Assembly: GCA_963693305.1 (NCBI GenBank)
Contig: OY855908.1
Span: 9,206,516-9,270,515 of the forward strand
Reading direction: 5' to 3'
Length of the DNA: 64,000 bases
Origin: Meandrina meandrites
Lineage: Eukaryota > Cnidaria > Anthozoa > Scleractinia > Meandrinidae
Below are positions 47,501-55,969 of the stretch, in pieces. The notes beneath the pieces are model-generated. The model was not told the DNA's origin and did no database searches. It was given only the letters and a program-made list of their open reading frames with translations. Within the stretch, counting starts at the first letter, position 1, and the number at the start of each line of letters is the position of its first letter. Position numbers and translations under genes: made by a program.

Positions 47501-50500
47501 TGAAATGGTAATGAATTTCTTTACTGTGATGTTGCAGTTCATCTTCATTTTCCACTTTGTGACATATTCGCCACTGTCGTATGGTAAATACGTGTACCCA
47601 GGCTGGGGCCAGGCGATTGGTTGGATTCTGACCTTATCGTCGTTAGCCTTAATTCCCGCGGTGATGATATACAACCTGATGAAGACCACTGGAACCATCA
47701 GAGAGGTTAGTATTTTGCCAGCACATGGTTGCCAGTTGTAGAAAACGTACGTAGCTGTGGTGTAGCATGATTGGTCAAGACTTAGATGGATTGGTTTATA
47801 TGCATGAGCAAGACAAAATCTGCAAATTGATTTCATAAATTGAGCCATTGGGCAGCAGGTATGGTGCAGTGGTGAGAGCGGCTCGCCTCCCACCAATGTC
47901 AAATGTGGGTTGAGGCTTCAAATGTAATAAATGTCCCTAAATGTAATAAAGGTCTTAAGTGTAATACCTTTTGGTCCTAAATGTAATAAAGGTCTTAAGT
48001 GTAATACCTTTTGGTCCTAAATGTAATAAAGGTCCTAAGTGTAATAACGTTTTGCCCTGAATGTAATAAAGGTCGCAAGTGTCATAACTTGGTTTCATGA
48101 AATTATATGGATTATTACTTCCGTTCTCAGTAATTATCTCTTACTTAAATATAGTAACAACAAAAGTAGTAAATTTTGACTGTCATTTTAGACCAGTTCG
48201 ATCGTATGAATATCTAAGTCTACAATTTAAGCCAGTTTATAATGTATATAAATTTAAGTCGATAAGACAACCATGGAAGGGAGATCTGAGCTATCCGCTC
48301 AAATAAACAGATCTGTCACGCAAATATGCTGGCACGACAAACACTCTTGTGTTACGTCCAAATGTCATATTCACCCCTTGTACCCGGCAGTATATCTGAC
48401 GTGCTATCCTGGGCCGGCCAGTCCCCTTGCCGCTCTCCCTTTATGTCAATCAAGGCCATGCGGTCTTATCTACGCATCTGTAGTTTCACTGCAAAGTTCT
48501 TTGACCTCCCAAAAGCGTAGCCTATGTATAGTCGTCCCCCTCACCTTAAAGAAGGAAATAGGAGACGGAAGGCACCCAGGCTACCCAAAGCGTTGTCACA
48601 AAAATTCTTACCCACCCAACCTTCTTTGGCTCTCTTTAAGAATAGCACTTGTAGACATTTAAGTATACCGTATTATCCACATTGTAAATCTACACATAAT
48701 TGTACTTTTTTGTAGAGGGTTGATTTTTGTTACAAATGTTATACATGTAGTTATCCAGCCTAGAACTCAATGGACTTACAGGCATGTCTGGTTATTGAAC
48801 ACTGACTGTTATTATTGTTACTATTAGTGTCGAGCCAGCATATGCTAACTCAAGTACGTTGTTCTTGTGTTTTTTTCCTTTCTTACTATTCTCACTACTG
48901 ATCTATCTGTTAGTTCCACAGGCTTAGACCCTTATTCCCAAGTTTTGATTTTCTTGAAGTAAATAAACCATGGAGGGGATGAAATGCTCCGTACAGGTTG
49001 CCCTTTTGCCTCATACATATGGTCAGCTATTCTCATTGGGAGTCCTCACGCACAAACGCTCCTAATTTTTAGTCACGGCACTCCCCACCCACGTGTACTA
49101 AACAAAGTTTTCAGTTTCGTTTAAACTCTAGGCTGTATATTTTTGCTTGTACGTTTAAAAATGCTACCATTTTAAATTTAACTTTAAATTTAAATGTATC
49201 ACACGCATGCAGTAGTTCCTATAAATAAACTAATATAAAGAGGCTGAAGCCTCGAAACGGCTATGAATTTTAGAGTTTTATCAGGCGCTTAAATAATTAA
49301 TATTTTGATCAAACAACTTAGGAGCCTCAACAGTCTATTTACTGAGTACACAAAGATTCAGAGTAATGCGACAACTTCCTTTCGACTTGTCTCGAATTAA
49401 CGGGAGTAACAAGAACTATTATTACATAAAAGAAATACCTTGTCCTCTTTACTTAATCCGTGAAACATCACCTAACAACTAGTGTGTAATAGTCAAAACT
49501 AAGCAAAAGAAATCAATGGAATTAGTCTGTAATGCTATCTGAAAGTTTAACACGGGTTAGGTAAAACCACTTTACTATCAGCATAAAACGAAATGGGTGT
49601 CTGATTCCTTAGCCGAATGTAACGTCACGAGCTGAACCTTATTACATTTAGGACCAAACGTTTTTGCACTTGGGACCTTTACTACATTCAGGGCAAAACG
49701 TTATTACACTTGGGACCTTTATTACATTTAGGACCAAAAGTTGTTACACTTACAGGCCCGTAGCCAGGGTTTTAGCTGGGGGGGGGGGGGGGGGGGGGGG
49801 TGCGTATGAGCGCCTCTGGCGCAAAATTTGGAGCGCCGCAAGCGTGAGCCCGTAGGGGGGTCTGGGGGTATTCCCCCCCAGAAAATTTTGAAAAAATGGG
49901 TTATCTGAGGCCGCATTTCGTGCGTTTTGAAGACAGTTTGTTAGGAAACAAGCCATATAAAGGTGAAGGTAGCAAGGACAATAATTCTGGTACATTTTTA
50001 AATTCAAAACGTAGTTTTAGAAACAAAACCTTGTAAACATAATTTACAATTTATTTAACTAACAATGACGGCAGTTCTTTTAAGACTGGAAAAAGATAGA
50101 TATCTTTATTTCGTTGTCAAATGGTAATTACATAAATCAGCCAGAGTCGGTTTGCTGACTATGAACGGCATTAGTTGGAATGTATCGTTAAAATTAACCT
50201 AGAAGCACACAATTTGGTCAAAAATATGCCACACGAATCTTCAAATTGTGGACCCATTAAATGTAAATAGACGAAGTACAGAAATACCATTTCCCTTTAT
50301 TTATTTATTTAATTATTTATTTTTATACTTTTTTCACAAGGAGCGGACTTCCAAGGCTCGTGGGAGGGGGGGGGGGGGGGTGCGGACGCACCCGTCGCAC
50401 CCCCCCTGGCTATGGGCCTGCACTTAGGACCTTTATTACATTTAGGACCAAAAGTTATTACACTTAAGACCTTTGTTACATTTAAGACCAAAAGGTATTA

Positions 50501-51673
50501 CACTTAAGACCTTTATTACATTTAGGGACATTTATTACATTTGAGGCCTCAACAGGGTTCAGTTTGTAGTTCCGAGAGTTTTTCTCTATTTAGTTAGGTT
50601 CTCCGGTTTTCCACCCTCTAAAGAGACCAACACTTCCAAATTCCAATTTGATCGGGAATACACGGCTCCACAATCTTCTAGCTTTAAATACTACCATGCC
50701 GCTAAATAAGAAGAATATATCATGCGGCTAAGCATAACAGGAAACATTCCGGAGTATTCTTAACCACGAATATCTCTTTTGGCTCTGTGTAAAAGTTAGG
50801 AAAATTGAATAATTGCACTGTGAAGTGAAGTGAAAGACTTTATTTAATGAGGGTGACCCGTGACAGTAACTTAAGTTACTGATAAACTTGGGGCCCTCAG
50901 CTTAAAATAATTAGAATGCTAAAAAATATATTATTTACAATAAAATGCTAAAATACGATATTATTTACAATAAAGTACTTAATTAAGTTACTATTAAAAA
51001 TGGTTACAAATAATAAACTGGACTTAGAATTTCAAACATACTACGAATAATAAGAGTTAAAAAATTCCATCAGTTTTCTGAGAGTTAAGCACTAGGGTTA
51101 TAATTTCTGAAAAAGCTCTTGCAATTGAAGTGAAATTAAACTTTACTTGTCAGGGTTAACAAACCAATTAACGTCTCTCTTTTTGCAATCCGATTTTCAT
51201 ACTGTTCAGACACTTCTTTCTAAATGGCAATGCAACTGTTTATACGAGAAATCACAAAGTTGGCTTGGGAGTAGGGTGAGGATCTTCGCTTTGACAGTGG
51301 GGTGACCCTGCAGGGCGAACAGCATCTTTCTATGTAAACACTTTGGATATATTTTATTCGCCTACGCGAGACAAATCGGGACATACACAGGAAGAACGAA
51401 ACTGGGAGGGCCAATTTCCAACTAAGTCAGCAGGGACAATGTTTGTGATATAAACGCGCGGTAAACGTTGGCTTGGTGAAACAAGTGCCGCTGGGGAGCC
51501 ATGGACAGCTTTATAAAATCAGGTCTTTATTCTTGTTGTTTTTGTTTGTTTGGCAGCGTTTAAGCAAGTTAATAACACCCGACCTGATGGAGAAACAGGC
51601 CAATGAGCAAGTGAAGCTCAGTGACTTACAGGAAAAGATTAATCTAAAACCTCAATTCATTAGTGCCTTGTAA
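39160..51673 (+). CDS. SLC6 gene B: Na+/Cl- -dependent transporter, GABA/taurine/creatine type (13 exons, 585 aa, complete)
   Basis: Paralogue of gene A and, like it, a predicted plasma-membrane symporter. Exons: 39160-39289, 39871-40002, 40571-40829, 42114-42246, 42365-42499, 42929-43032, 43155-43279, 44131-44243, 45042-45179, 45650-45752, 46633-46733, 47538-47705, 51557-51673. They join in frame from ATG to TAA. Twelve membrane helices fit the LeuT fold. Key motifs are [11 protein letters not shown] (residues about 27-37), [14 protein letters not shown] with three sequons (NAT, NTT, NAT), SYSIGTG in TM6, NSGTS in TM7 and GLDSEF in TM8. The cytosolic tail ends in S-A-L, a class I PDZ-binding pattern. 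Branch assignment (GABA/taurine/creatine) is from motif likeness; the substrate is unknown. Intron 2 starts with GC, not GT. Intron 12 (3.85 kb) is packed with nested mobile elements. Confidence 0.95.
39871..40002 (+). CDS. SLC6 gene B exon 2 (TM2), followed by a GC donor
   Basis: Encodes [19 protein letters not shown] through [11 protein letters not shown]. The junction is CAAG|GCAAGT. The paralogue has CAAG|GTACGG, and joining at this point keeps the frame with exon 3 (Q-G-I-G-Y). So this is a real GC-AG intron if the assembly base is right. Confidence 0.93.
40114..40372. repeat. Truncated MITE in intron 2 of SLC6 gene B
   Basis: Begins ACCGTGACGGTGGTTTGGAA and contains GTGTTTCATCACATGTCC and GTATTTTCAACTCTCTTCTC. 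It is the same family as 13381-13722 in gene A but lacks the far terminal repeat. Confidence 0.7.
40571..40829 (+). CDS. SLC6 gene B exon 3 (TM3, extracellular loop 2)
   Basis: [19 protein letters not shown], then [15 protein letters not shown], a loop with sequons NAT, NTT and NAT, and SQEYWE at the end. The acceptor is CCTTACTAG and the donor GTAAGT. Confidence 0.94.
41030..41320. repeat. Short direct repeat in intron 3 of SLC6 gene B
   Basis: Two copies of ACTTGATTTTGTCAATAAA, each followed after a short gap by GGAGAACTTC-AGGCCTTTAATTCC, lie about 190 bp apart (41039-41105 and 41229-41302). Confidence 0.75.
42114..42246 (+). CDS. SLC6 gene B exon 4 (TM4)
   Basis: [18 protein letters not shown], then [17 protein letters not shown] and VKSSGK. 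The acceptor is TTTCATTAG and the donor GTAAAG. Confidence 0.94.
42365..42499 (+). CDS. SLC6 gene B exon 5 (TM5)
   Basis: [20 protein letters not shown], then [15 protein letters not shown] and RDGQ at the end. The acceptor is TTTTTGTAG and the donor GTACTT. Confidence 0.94.
42929..43032 (+). CDS. SLC6 gene B exon 6 (TM6)
   Basis: [18 protein letters not shown], then [15 protein letters not shown]. The donor is GTACAG. It is followed by an (ATA)n run at 43060-43102 in the 122-bp intron. Confidence 0.94.
43060..43102. repeat. (AAT)n microsatellite in intron 6 of SLC6 gene B
   Basis: Fourteen perfect trinucleotide units in an intron of only 122 bp. Confidence 0.97.
43155..43279 (+). CDS. SLC6 gene B exon 7 (TM7)
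   Basis: [18 protein letters not shown], then [18 protein letters not shown]. The acceptor is TTTCCCTGTAG and the donor GTACTT. Confidence 0.94.
43917..44058. mobile_element. 142-bp MITE-like hairpin in intron 7 of SLC6 gene B
   Basis: TAGTCTCCTTCGCAGCCGCT...GGGACGTCACG on the left is mirrored by CGTGACGTCCC...AGCGGCTGCGAAGGAGACTA on the right. TA at both ends suits a 2-bp target duplication. Confidence 0.9.
44131..44243 (+). CDS. SLC6 gene B exon 8 (loop 4, TM8)
   Basis: [18 protein letters not shown], then [18 protein letters not shown]. The acceptor is TCTCTTCCAG and the donor GTAACT. Confidence 0.94.
44237..44700. repeat. CTGA/GACG tetranucleotide cluster in intron 8 of SLC6 gene B
   Basis: Variants of ACTGACTG surround a pure (ACGG)n block (44405-44465, about 15 units). 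It begins at the exon 8 donor and covers over half of the intron. Confidence 0.9.
45042..45179 (+). CDS. SLC6 gene B exon 9 (end of TM8, TM9)
   Basis: [19 protein letters not shown], then RRGYRKEMF and LIGLSMVTE. The acceptor is TGCCTCCAG and the donor GTATAC. Confidence 0.94.
45650..45752 (+). CDS. SLC6 gene B exon 10 (TM10)
   Basis: [16 protein letters not shown], then [10 protein letters not shown]. The acceptor is TTGTCCTAG and the donor GTGAGA. Confidence 0.94.
45804..46075 (+). mobile_element. tRNA-derived SINE in intron 10 of SLC6 gene B
   Basis: The box A region is TCTAATGGTTAGTGCG and box B is GGGTTCGAGCCC. A body with ACAGTGCCACTCTCCACCC and GATGGACTAACATCCCACT and an AGGGGG-rich stretch follow. 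Confidence 0.8.
46236..46490. mobile_element. MITE-like hairpin in intron 10 of SLC6 gene B
   Basis: AACAATTTTTCCACGAGCGG...TTGGATATG is mirrored by CATATCCAA...GCGCGAGTGGAATAATTGTT within 46241-46335. The downstream part (CAGGAATTGCAATATACC) mirrors AAGAATTGCAATATTTG less well. Confidence 0.65.
46633..46733 (+). CDS. SLC6 gene B exon 11 (TM11)
   Basis: [14 protein letters not shown], then [18 protein letters not shown]. The acceptor is CTGTCGGCAG and the donor GTGAGT. Confidence 0.94.
47538..47705 (+). CDS. SLC6 gene B exon 12 (TM12)
   Basis: [17 protein letters not shown], then [16 protein letters not shown] and KTTGTIRE. The acceptor is GATGTTGCAG and the donor GTTAGT. Confidence 0.94.
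47851..47911 (+). mobile_element. SINE head split by a later insertion (5' part)
   Basis: GGTATGGTGCAGTGGTGAGA, then GCTCGCCTCCCACCAATGT and TGTGGGTT. This is a tRNA-like SINE head, and its body resumes at 50555. GGGTT is present at both broken ends (47907-47911 and 50555-50559). Confidence 0.75.
47912..50554. mobile_element. 2.6-kb inverted-repeat element inside a SINE (intron 12 of SLC6 gene B)
   Basis: The left end GAGGCTTCAAATGTAATAAA and the right end TTTATTACATTTGAGGCCTC are inverted copies. For 150-170 bp inside each end are tandem units of the type CCTAAATGTAATAAAGGTC / TTAAGTGTAATACC. The interior (48100-49630) has no intact transposase; its frames near 48273-48715 resemble nothing I know. 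Confidence 0.85.
49753..50420. mobile_element. 668-bp CAGGCCC element nested in the 2.6-kb element
   Basis: Ends CAGGCCCGTAGCCAGGG and CCCTGGCTATGGGCCTG are inverted. CACTTA flanks both sides (49747-49752 and 50421-50426). G tracts lie just inside each end (49778-49800, 50366-50380). It interrupts the right-hand tandem units of the host element. Confidence 0.9.
50555..50665 (+). mobile_element. SINE body, 3' part of the split copy
   Basis: GGGTTCAGTTTGTAGTTCCG, then GAGAGTTTTTCTC and GGTTCTCCGGTTTTCCACCC, the usual body that follows the head at 47851. The halves are now 2.6 kb apart. Confidence 0.75.
51236..51480. repeat. Partial copy of the 55079 MITE family in intron 12
   Basis: Shares AGAAATCACAAAGTTGGCT, GGGTGACCCTG, ACTGGGAGGGCCAATTTC and GATATAAACGC with 55079-55462. 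Ends are not preserved. Confidence 0.6.
51557..51673 (+). CDS. SLC6 gene B exon 13 (cytosolic tail)
   Basis: 38 codons and [17 protein letters not shown], then a charged stretch ending KPQFISAL. The acceptor is TTTGTTTGGCAG. The three last residues fit a class I PDZ ligand. Confidence 0.92.
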   Translation, partial: RLSKLITPDLMEKQANEQVKLSDLQEKINLKPQFISAL

Positions 51674-51776
51674 GTTGCTTGTTGAGGTCATTTCTTTTGC
51701 ACAAGCTGTAAACTTCAAAGTATGAATCTTCAATGCGGCTGATCATTTACCAATTAAATTTACTTCTAATATATGA

Positions 51777-51782
51777 AATAAA
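51777..51782 (+). terminator. Putative poly(A) signal of SLC6 gene B
   Basis: AATAAA 104 nt after the stop codon, followed by an A run. Confidence 0.55.
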
Positions 51783-52935
51783 AAAAAAACAGATGTAAGT
51801 TTGACTTCACGTATGTATGTGATCATTGGCTACCGAAAGTGAGGCCCGCTAAAACGTATGTTTGCGATTAAAATATTTCCGCAAACAGATGCATTTTGAT
51901 TCAGTACTTTTTTCTGCTTCAATTTCTCAACTTGGGTTCAATGTCTCGAAGGTTATTTCGATGTGCAAAAGTCGCCATCGACCCAAATATCGCAGTAACT
52001 TAAAATCAGCAAAACGCGCATTTATGTCCAGGATTGAACAATGGTCTATTGTTTGAAAAAGTACTTCATATATAACTGGACAAGTGGCCATTTCCAAATA
52101 ACTTCAAATTTGACAGAATTATGTGTGTTTTGGTGTCTTTTATCAGTGAGGACACTTTGTGATGTCTAACATAAAGGGCGTGCACCTCATTAGCGTTCAA
52201 TCCTGGACAAATCTGAAACGTGCTCCACAAATCATAAGAAGTGTTGATACAACTGCCAAGGTTTATCATCTACTGTAAGGTGTTTAATTCTAATATAATT
52301 TCGCAAGAGTAATACAACGAAAGCGATTAGTCAAGGACAATCACCAGCACAGTTTTGAAACAGATTAGGGGCATGTTATTACAACTTTAAGTCGGTAAGA
52401 CGAATTAACCGTGGTAGTAGCAAATTGAAAAACCTAACATTTCGAGGACTAGCCTTCCGTCGAAGCGAGTAATTAAGGTAAAATGTTATAAAATAAGTGT
52501 TAGATTTTACCATTTTAATAGTTTAGATCATGATACTAAAGTTTTGTTTCTCTTTAACAGCGTTGACCCATTTTTCTGTAGAACTACTGCAGCCTTTATC
52601 TATGATTCTATGTTAAGTCGACAATCCATGTTAATTATTAGATCTTTCAATACAATGTAATAATTTAGTGATACCATGTATAGATATGGGGATGCTTCAA
52701 TAAATTGTTGTTGTTGTTGTTATAGCCACATTCCAAGATTTATCTGTCTTCCTTCTTCGAATGAGGAAGTTAGGTTCTCCAGCGGGCATAGACTGATGGT
52801 AGATCGTGTTCCGATTTTTGTCGCAGTCGTTGACGTCAAAATATGGTGTGACAAAAAAGGAAGAAACTTTTAACAATACATAAGGTAACTGGCTAGACTG
52901 ATGCGTTTTTAATTGATTCGTCTTCCTAAAAATGA
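51783..52935. other. Downstream of SLC6 gene B; LINE tail
   Basis: 52560-52723 looks like the 3' end of a plus-strand LINE (TTTAGTGATACCATGTATAG... ending in (TTG)n). The rest shows no gene. Confidence 0.4.
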
Positions 52936-53410
52936 AGATGTGCAGCTTCAGATCGTACACAGCATGGCTTGCTGAACATATCCTCGATATTACGCATACA
53001 GGATATCTACCTTGTTAGGAGTGCCTGGTTTATCACGTCTCCCATTTATTCTCAATATGAGATATGCGGATCGTTCAGCACAGTTTAAGGAGTGGCTCGT
53101 TCCTCAGCAGACATCATATGTCTCCATTAATCGATATGTAACCTCAATATAAGATACGCTCTGCACACCGATGTGCGGATCGTATACAGCATCTAGCATA
53201 CGTTGTTAAGTGTATCCTTTATATTACGCACACAGAATGTCTGCCTTCTAAGGGCTGCCTCAATCCTCTGCAGTCATTACATGTCCCTATTTATCAATAT
53301 ATAACCTCAATGTAAGATACGATCTGCACCGATGTGCAGATCGTACACAGCATCTAGCATAGGTTGTTGCACACAGACGGTTTGCCTTGTGAGGGGTGCC
53401 TAAATCTTCT
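52936..53410. repeat. Degenerate tandem repeat, three units of 150-230 bp
   Basis: Each unit carries GATCGTACACAGCAT-type sequence, a CACACAGAATGTCTGCCTT-type sequence and TCTGCAG. Between units is a linker with TATAACCTCAATRTAAGATACG. Units start near 52936, 53171 and 53334. The last is short. Confidence 0.7.
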
Positions 53411-53578
53411 GCAGCAATTTTAGATAAAAGAACCCCCCTCAACAGAATCCACCCTACGGGTCTGTTGCAAGTATAAATAATCACATGGGTAGCAGTGAAA
53501 ATATAACAGCTGTCATCAAAATCGTCCTGGAAACGTATGATTACTTGGTTATAGCATAATTGCATAAAGTAAAAGTCT

Positions 53579-53840
53579 ACGCTGGAGCTTAGTAGCCCAT
53601 CAGGCCAAAGCTTATTCCGGTTTCCGTAGCATGAAGCGACTAGGAATATTTATACCAATCCCCCCCCCCCCCCCCCCCCGCCCCCAGCCCCTGGTACCCA
53701 TTTACACACCTGGGTGAAGAAGCACTGTAAGAGTAAAGTGTCTTGCCGAGGAACACAACACAATGACCCTGGCCAGCGCTTGAACCAGACTGCTTGAGTT
53801 GGAGCTCAGCGCACTAACCATTAGGCGACCACTCCTCCCT
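53579..53840 (-). mobile_element. tRNA-derived SINE, minus strand
   Basis: Minus strand: GGTCGCCTAATGGTTAGTGCG (box A), TGGTTCAAGCGC at the box B place, then GACACTTTACTCTTACAGTGC, ACCCAGGTGTGTAAATGGG, a 20-nt G tract and a tail with AAACCGGAATAAGC. Confidence 0.8.
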
Positions 53841-55078
53841 GGATAGCGGGCAATTAGGTGTACTTCTGGCCCTACACCCGCCTAGGGTTATGGCCATAAG
53901 TCAGTAAGTCAGGGACTAGTGTATCGGGTAATCTTTAGTAATACTCCAAAAGCTGATCCAGCTTGTCGATCCACCCGATATCAACCGTACCTTAGCCCTC
54001 GAGAGAGCTTTGAGAATCTTCGGCTCACCTTCGGAAATGGTCGGAAGTCTTCGCGCTTGGTCATTGACAAGTTAAAAAAAAGCCCCAATAGAAATTCAGT
54101 TATTTTACTTTTGTTTACAAACAAGATATTTTCCTCCCATTTGCATGGGCTTACTTCCTTCCTTGACCTAAAATATCAATCGAACGTAAAAACAACAACG
54201 CACTATCAAACCCATAATAACAATTGTACTTTTATTTTCTTTCAAAAATGTTTTTCACACAGCTTTTGTCATAAAATAGATTTTAGTAATAAAAATTTCA
54301 AATCGGTTTATTACGTTTTATTAACAAACAAACAAACAAACAGACTCATTCGTAAATTGGCGCACCGTGTTTACCTCACTCACATGGCTAACAATATAAA
54401 CCTGGTTAAAATTTCACGAGCTAAAGATAAAGGAAAAGACCGTTTACTGAGTATTTGCAAAGCGGATAAAGAAATCGACGTGATTTACATGATATTCAAG
54501 TTTTCATTAATAATTCATAAGGAAAATACAAAAGAAATCAATGTTTAATGAGTGTCTTTATATCTGATAAAGACACGGCTAAACTTTACGTCCAATTTTC
54601 TAGGCCAAAATAACCCCAAATTTAACTACTAGTGCGAGAATGAGTTGATATACACCAGAAAATTTTGAAGCCGTTCAATAAATTCACAGTTCGTGTTTTA
54701 TCAAGTCTGTAACACTCGGCTGCGCCTCGTTGTTCATTTATTAAACATTACCTAATGTTTCGACTCTCTCGGCCGATACATAATTGGTTGTACTAGACTA
54801 ACACGAATCGGCTATAAAGAAACTGTTACAACAGATAGGGCGTGGTCAAGCTACAGTAGGTCAGTCGTTAACTGATCGCCAATTTTTGAAAGGGGATTAG
54901 TGTGGCCATTTGTTTTACTTCTTGTTCTACTTCTGGGGATGTTGAACAGCCATTAGTACACTGGCTTCAATCCGTGCCACAATGGGTGAGACACTTTCTC
55001 TATTCCTCTCTTCAATATTTTAAACAAGAGATAGCGTTTCACTAATTTCTGGAAGGGTAGGAGCAAGTGAGCTTTAGG
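53841..55078. other. Intergenic stretch with an AT-rich open frame
   Basis: A 209-codon plus-strand frame (53919-54548) is rich in K, N, F and S and shows no domain. Its first third overlaps a TCTTCGG repeat, so I do not call it a gene. The rest shows nothing recognisable. Confidence 0.4.
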
Positions 55079-55462
55079 GCCTGTTTACAAGGAGAAGACG
55101 TGTCCCTGGTAGCAGGGTTGCCCTCTATAGCGAACTACCCAGGACGAGGGATTTTCCATACATTTCTCGATAAATAGCTGCGAACCGTTTATATCAGAAA
55201 TCGCAAAGTTGGCTAGGCGGACAGAGTGACCCTGGCTGGAGGCTCACACGGTTTAAAGGTAGGGTAATCCTGGAGGCCAAGTCAGTGTTATTTTGACTCA
55301 CTGGCCTTGGATAACTCTGGTCATACAGAGCGTGCGCGAAACCGGGAGGGCCAATTTCGCGGTTGACAGGGATAACGTTTTTTCATATAAACGCTCATTA
55401 GCAGACGGCTCGGGGGAAGGGGGTAACCCTCCTACCAGAGACTTTTCTCCATATTAACAGGC
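55079..55462. mobile_element. 384-bp MITE-like element
   Basis: Terminal inverted repeat GCCTGTTTACAAGGAGAAGA...CCTGGTAGCAGGGTTGCCC, mirrored by GGGTAACCCTCCTACCAGAG...TCTCCATATTAACAGGC. A partial relative is at 51236-51480. Confidence 0.8.
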
Positions 55463-55879
55463 GCTTACTCAGATTCTAATCATACCTAGTCCTAACTATG
55501 TTTCAATGTTGTATACAAAAAAAATCAATCACTACCAAATTTCTCCTGCGGCCATTGCCTACTTTTCATACGCGGGCATAAAACTGACACACGCGCGCTC
55601 TTCTGGGACAAACAGCCGTTTGACAAAAAAAAAAATATTATTGCGAATAACAATAAACTAACAAACAATAATTATAAGAAAAATATTCTTTTTTCTGCGG
55701 TTCTACAGCCTTTTAGACGAATTTATAATTTGTTGTGAACTGTTACCAGCTTAATTTTCTTTTTATGCCTGAATTTTAATTCAATCGTTAAAACATCGAG
55801 CAAATGCAATCCTGAATGCGTTTTAATTATATCCATGTGGGGACTTGAATCGTGTTGGCCTTGTTAATAAAAAGGGGGG

Positions 55880-55969
55880 CTAAATCTTGGTGAATCCATC
55901 TTCATTGCACTTCTGGTAAAGAGACGAACACGCACCCTTGATACAGCCACAGGTAAACACAACCCCATC
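55880..55969 (-). CDS. M6PR-like last exon (cysteine-rich cytosolic tail)
   Basis: DGVVFTCGCIKGACSSLYQK, then CNEDGFTKI and TAG. Phase 0. The acceptor is CCTCTCTTCAG. Confidence 0.85.
   Translation of the reverse strand, partial: DGVVFTCGCIKGACSSLYQKCNEDGFTKI

Noticed and set aside
52936..53410. CRISPR-like spaced repeats
   Set aside because: Units are 150-230 bp and degenerate, in a eukaryotic genome; an ordinary tandem repeat.
53919..54548. 209-codon plus-strand frame, the longest after L1 ORF1
   Set aside because: AT-driven composition, no domain, overlaps an interspersed TCTTCGG repeat; treated as chance.
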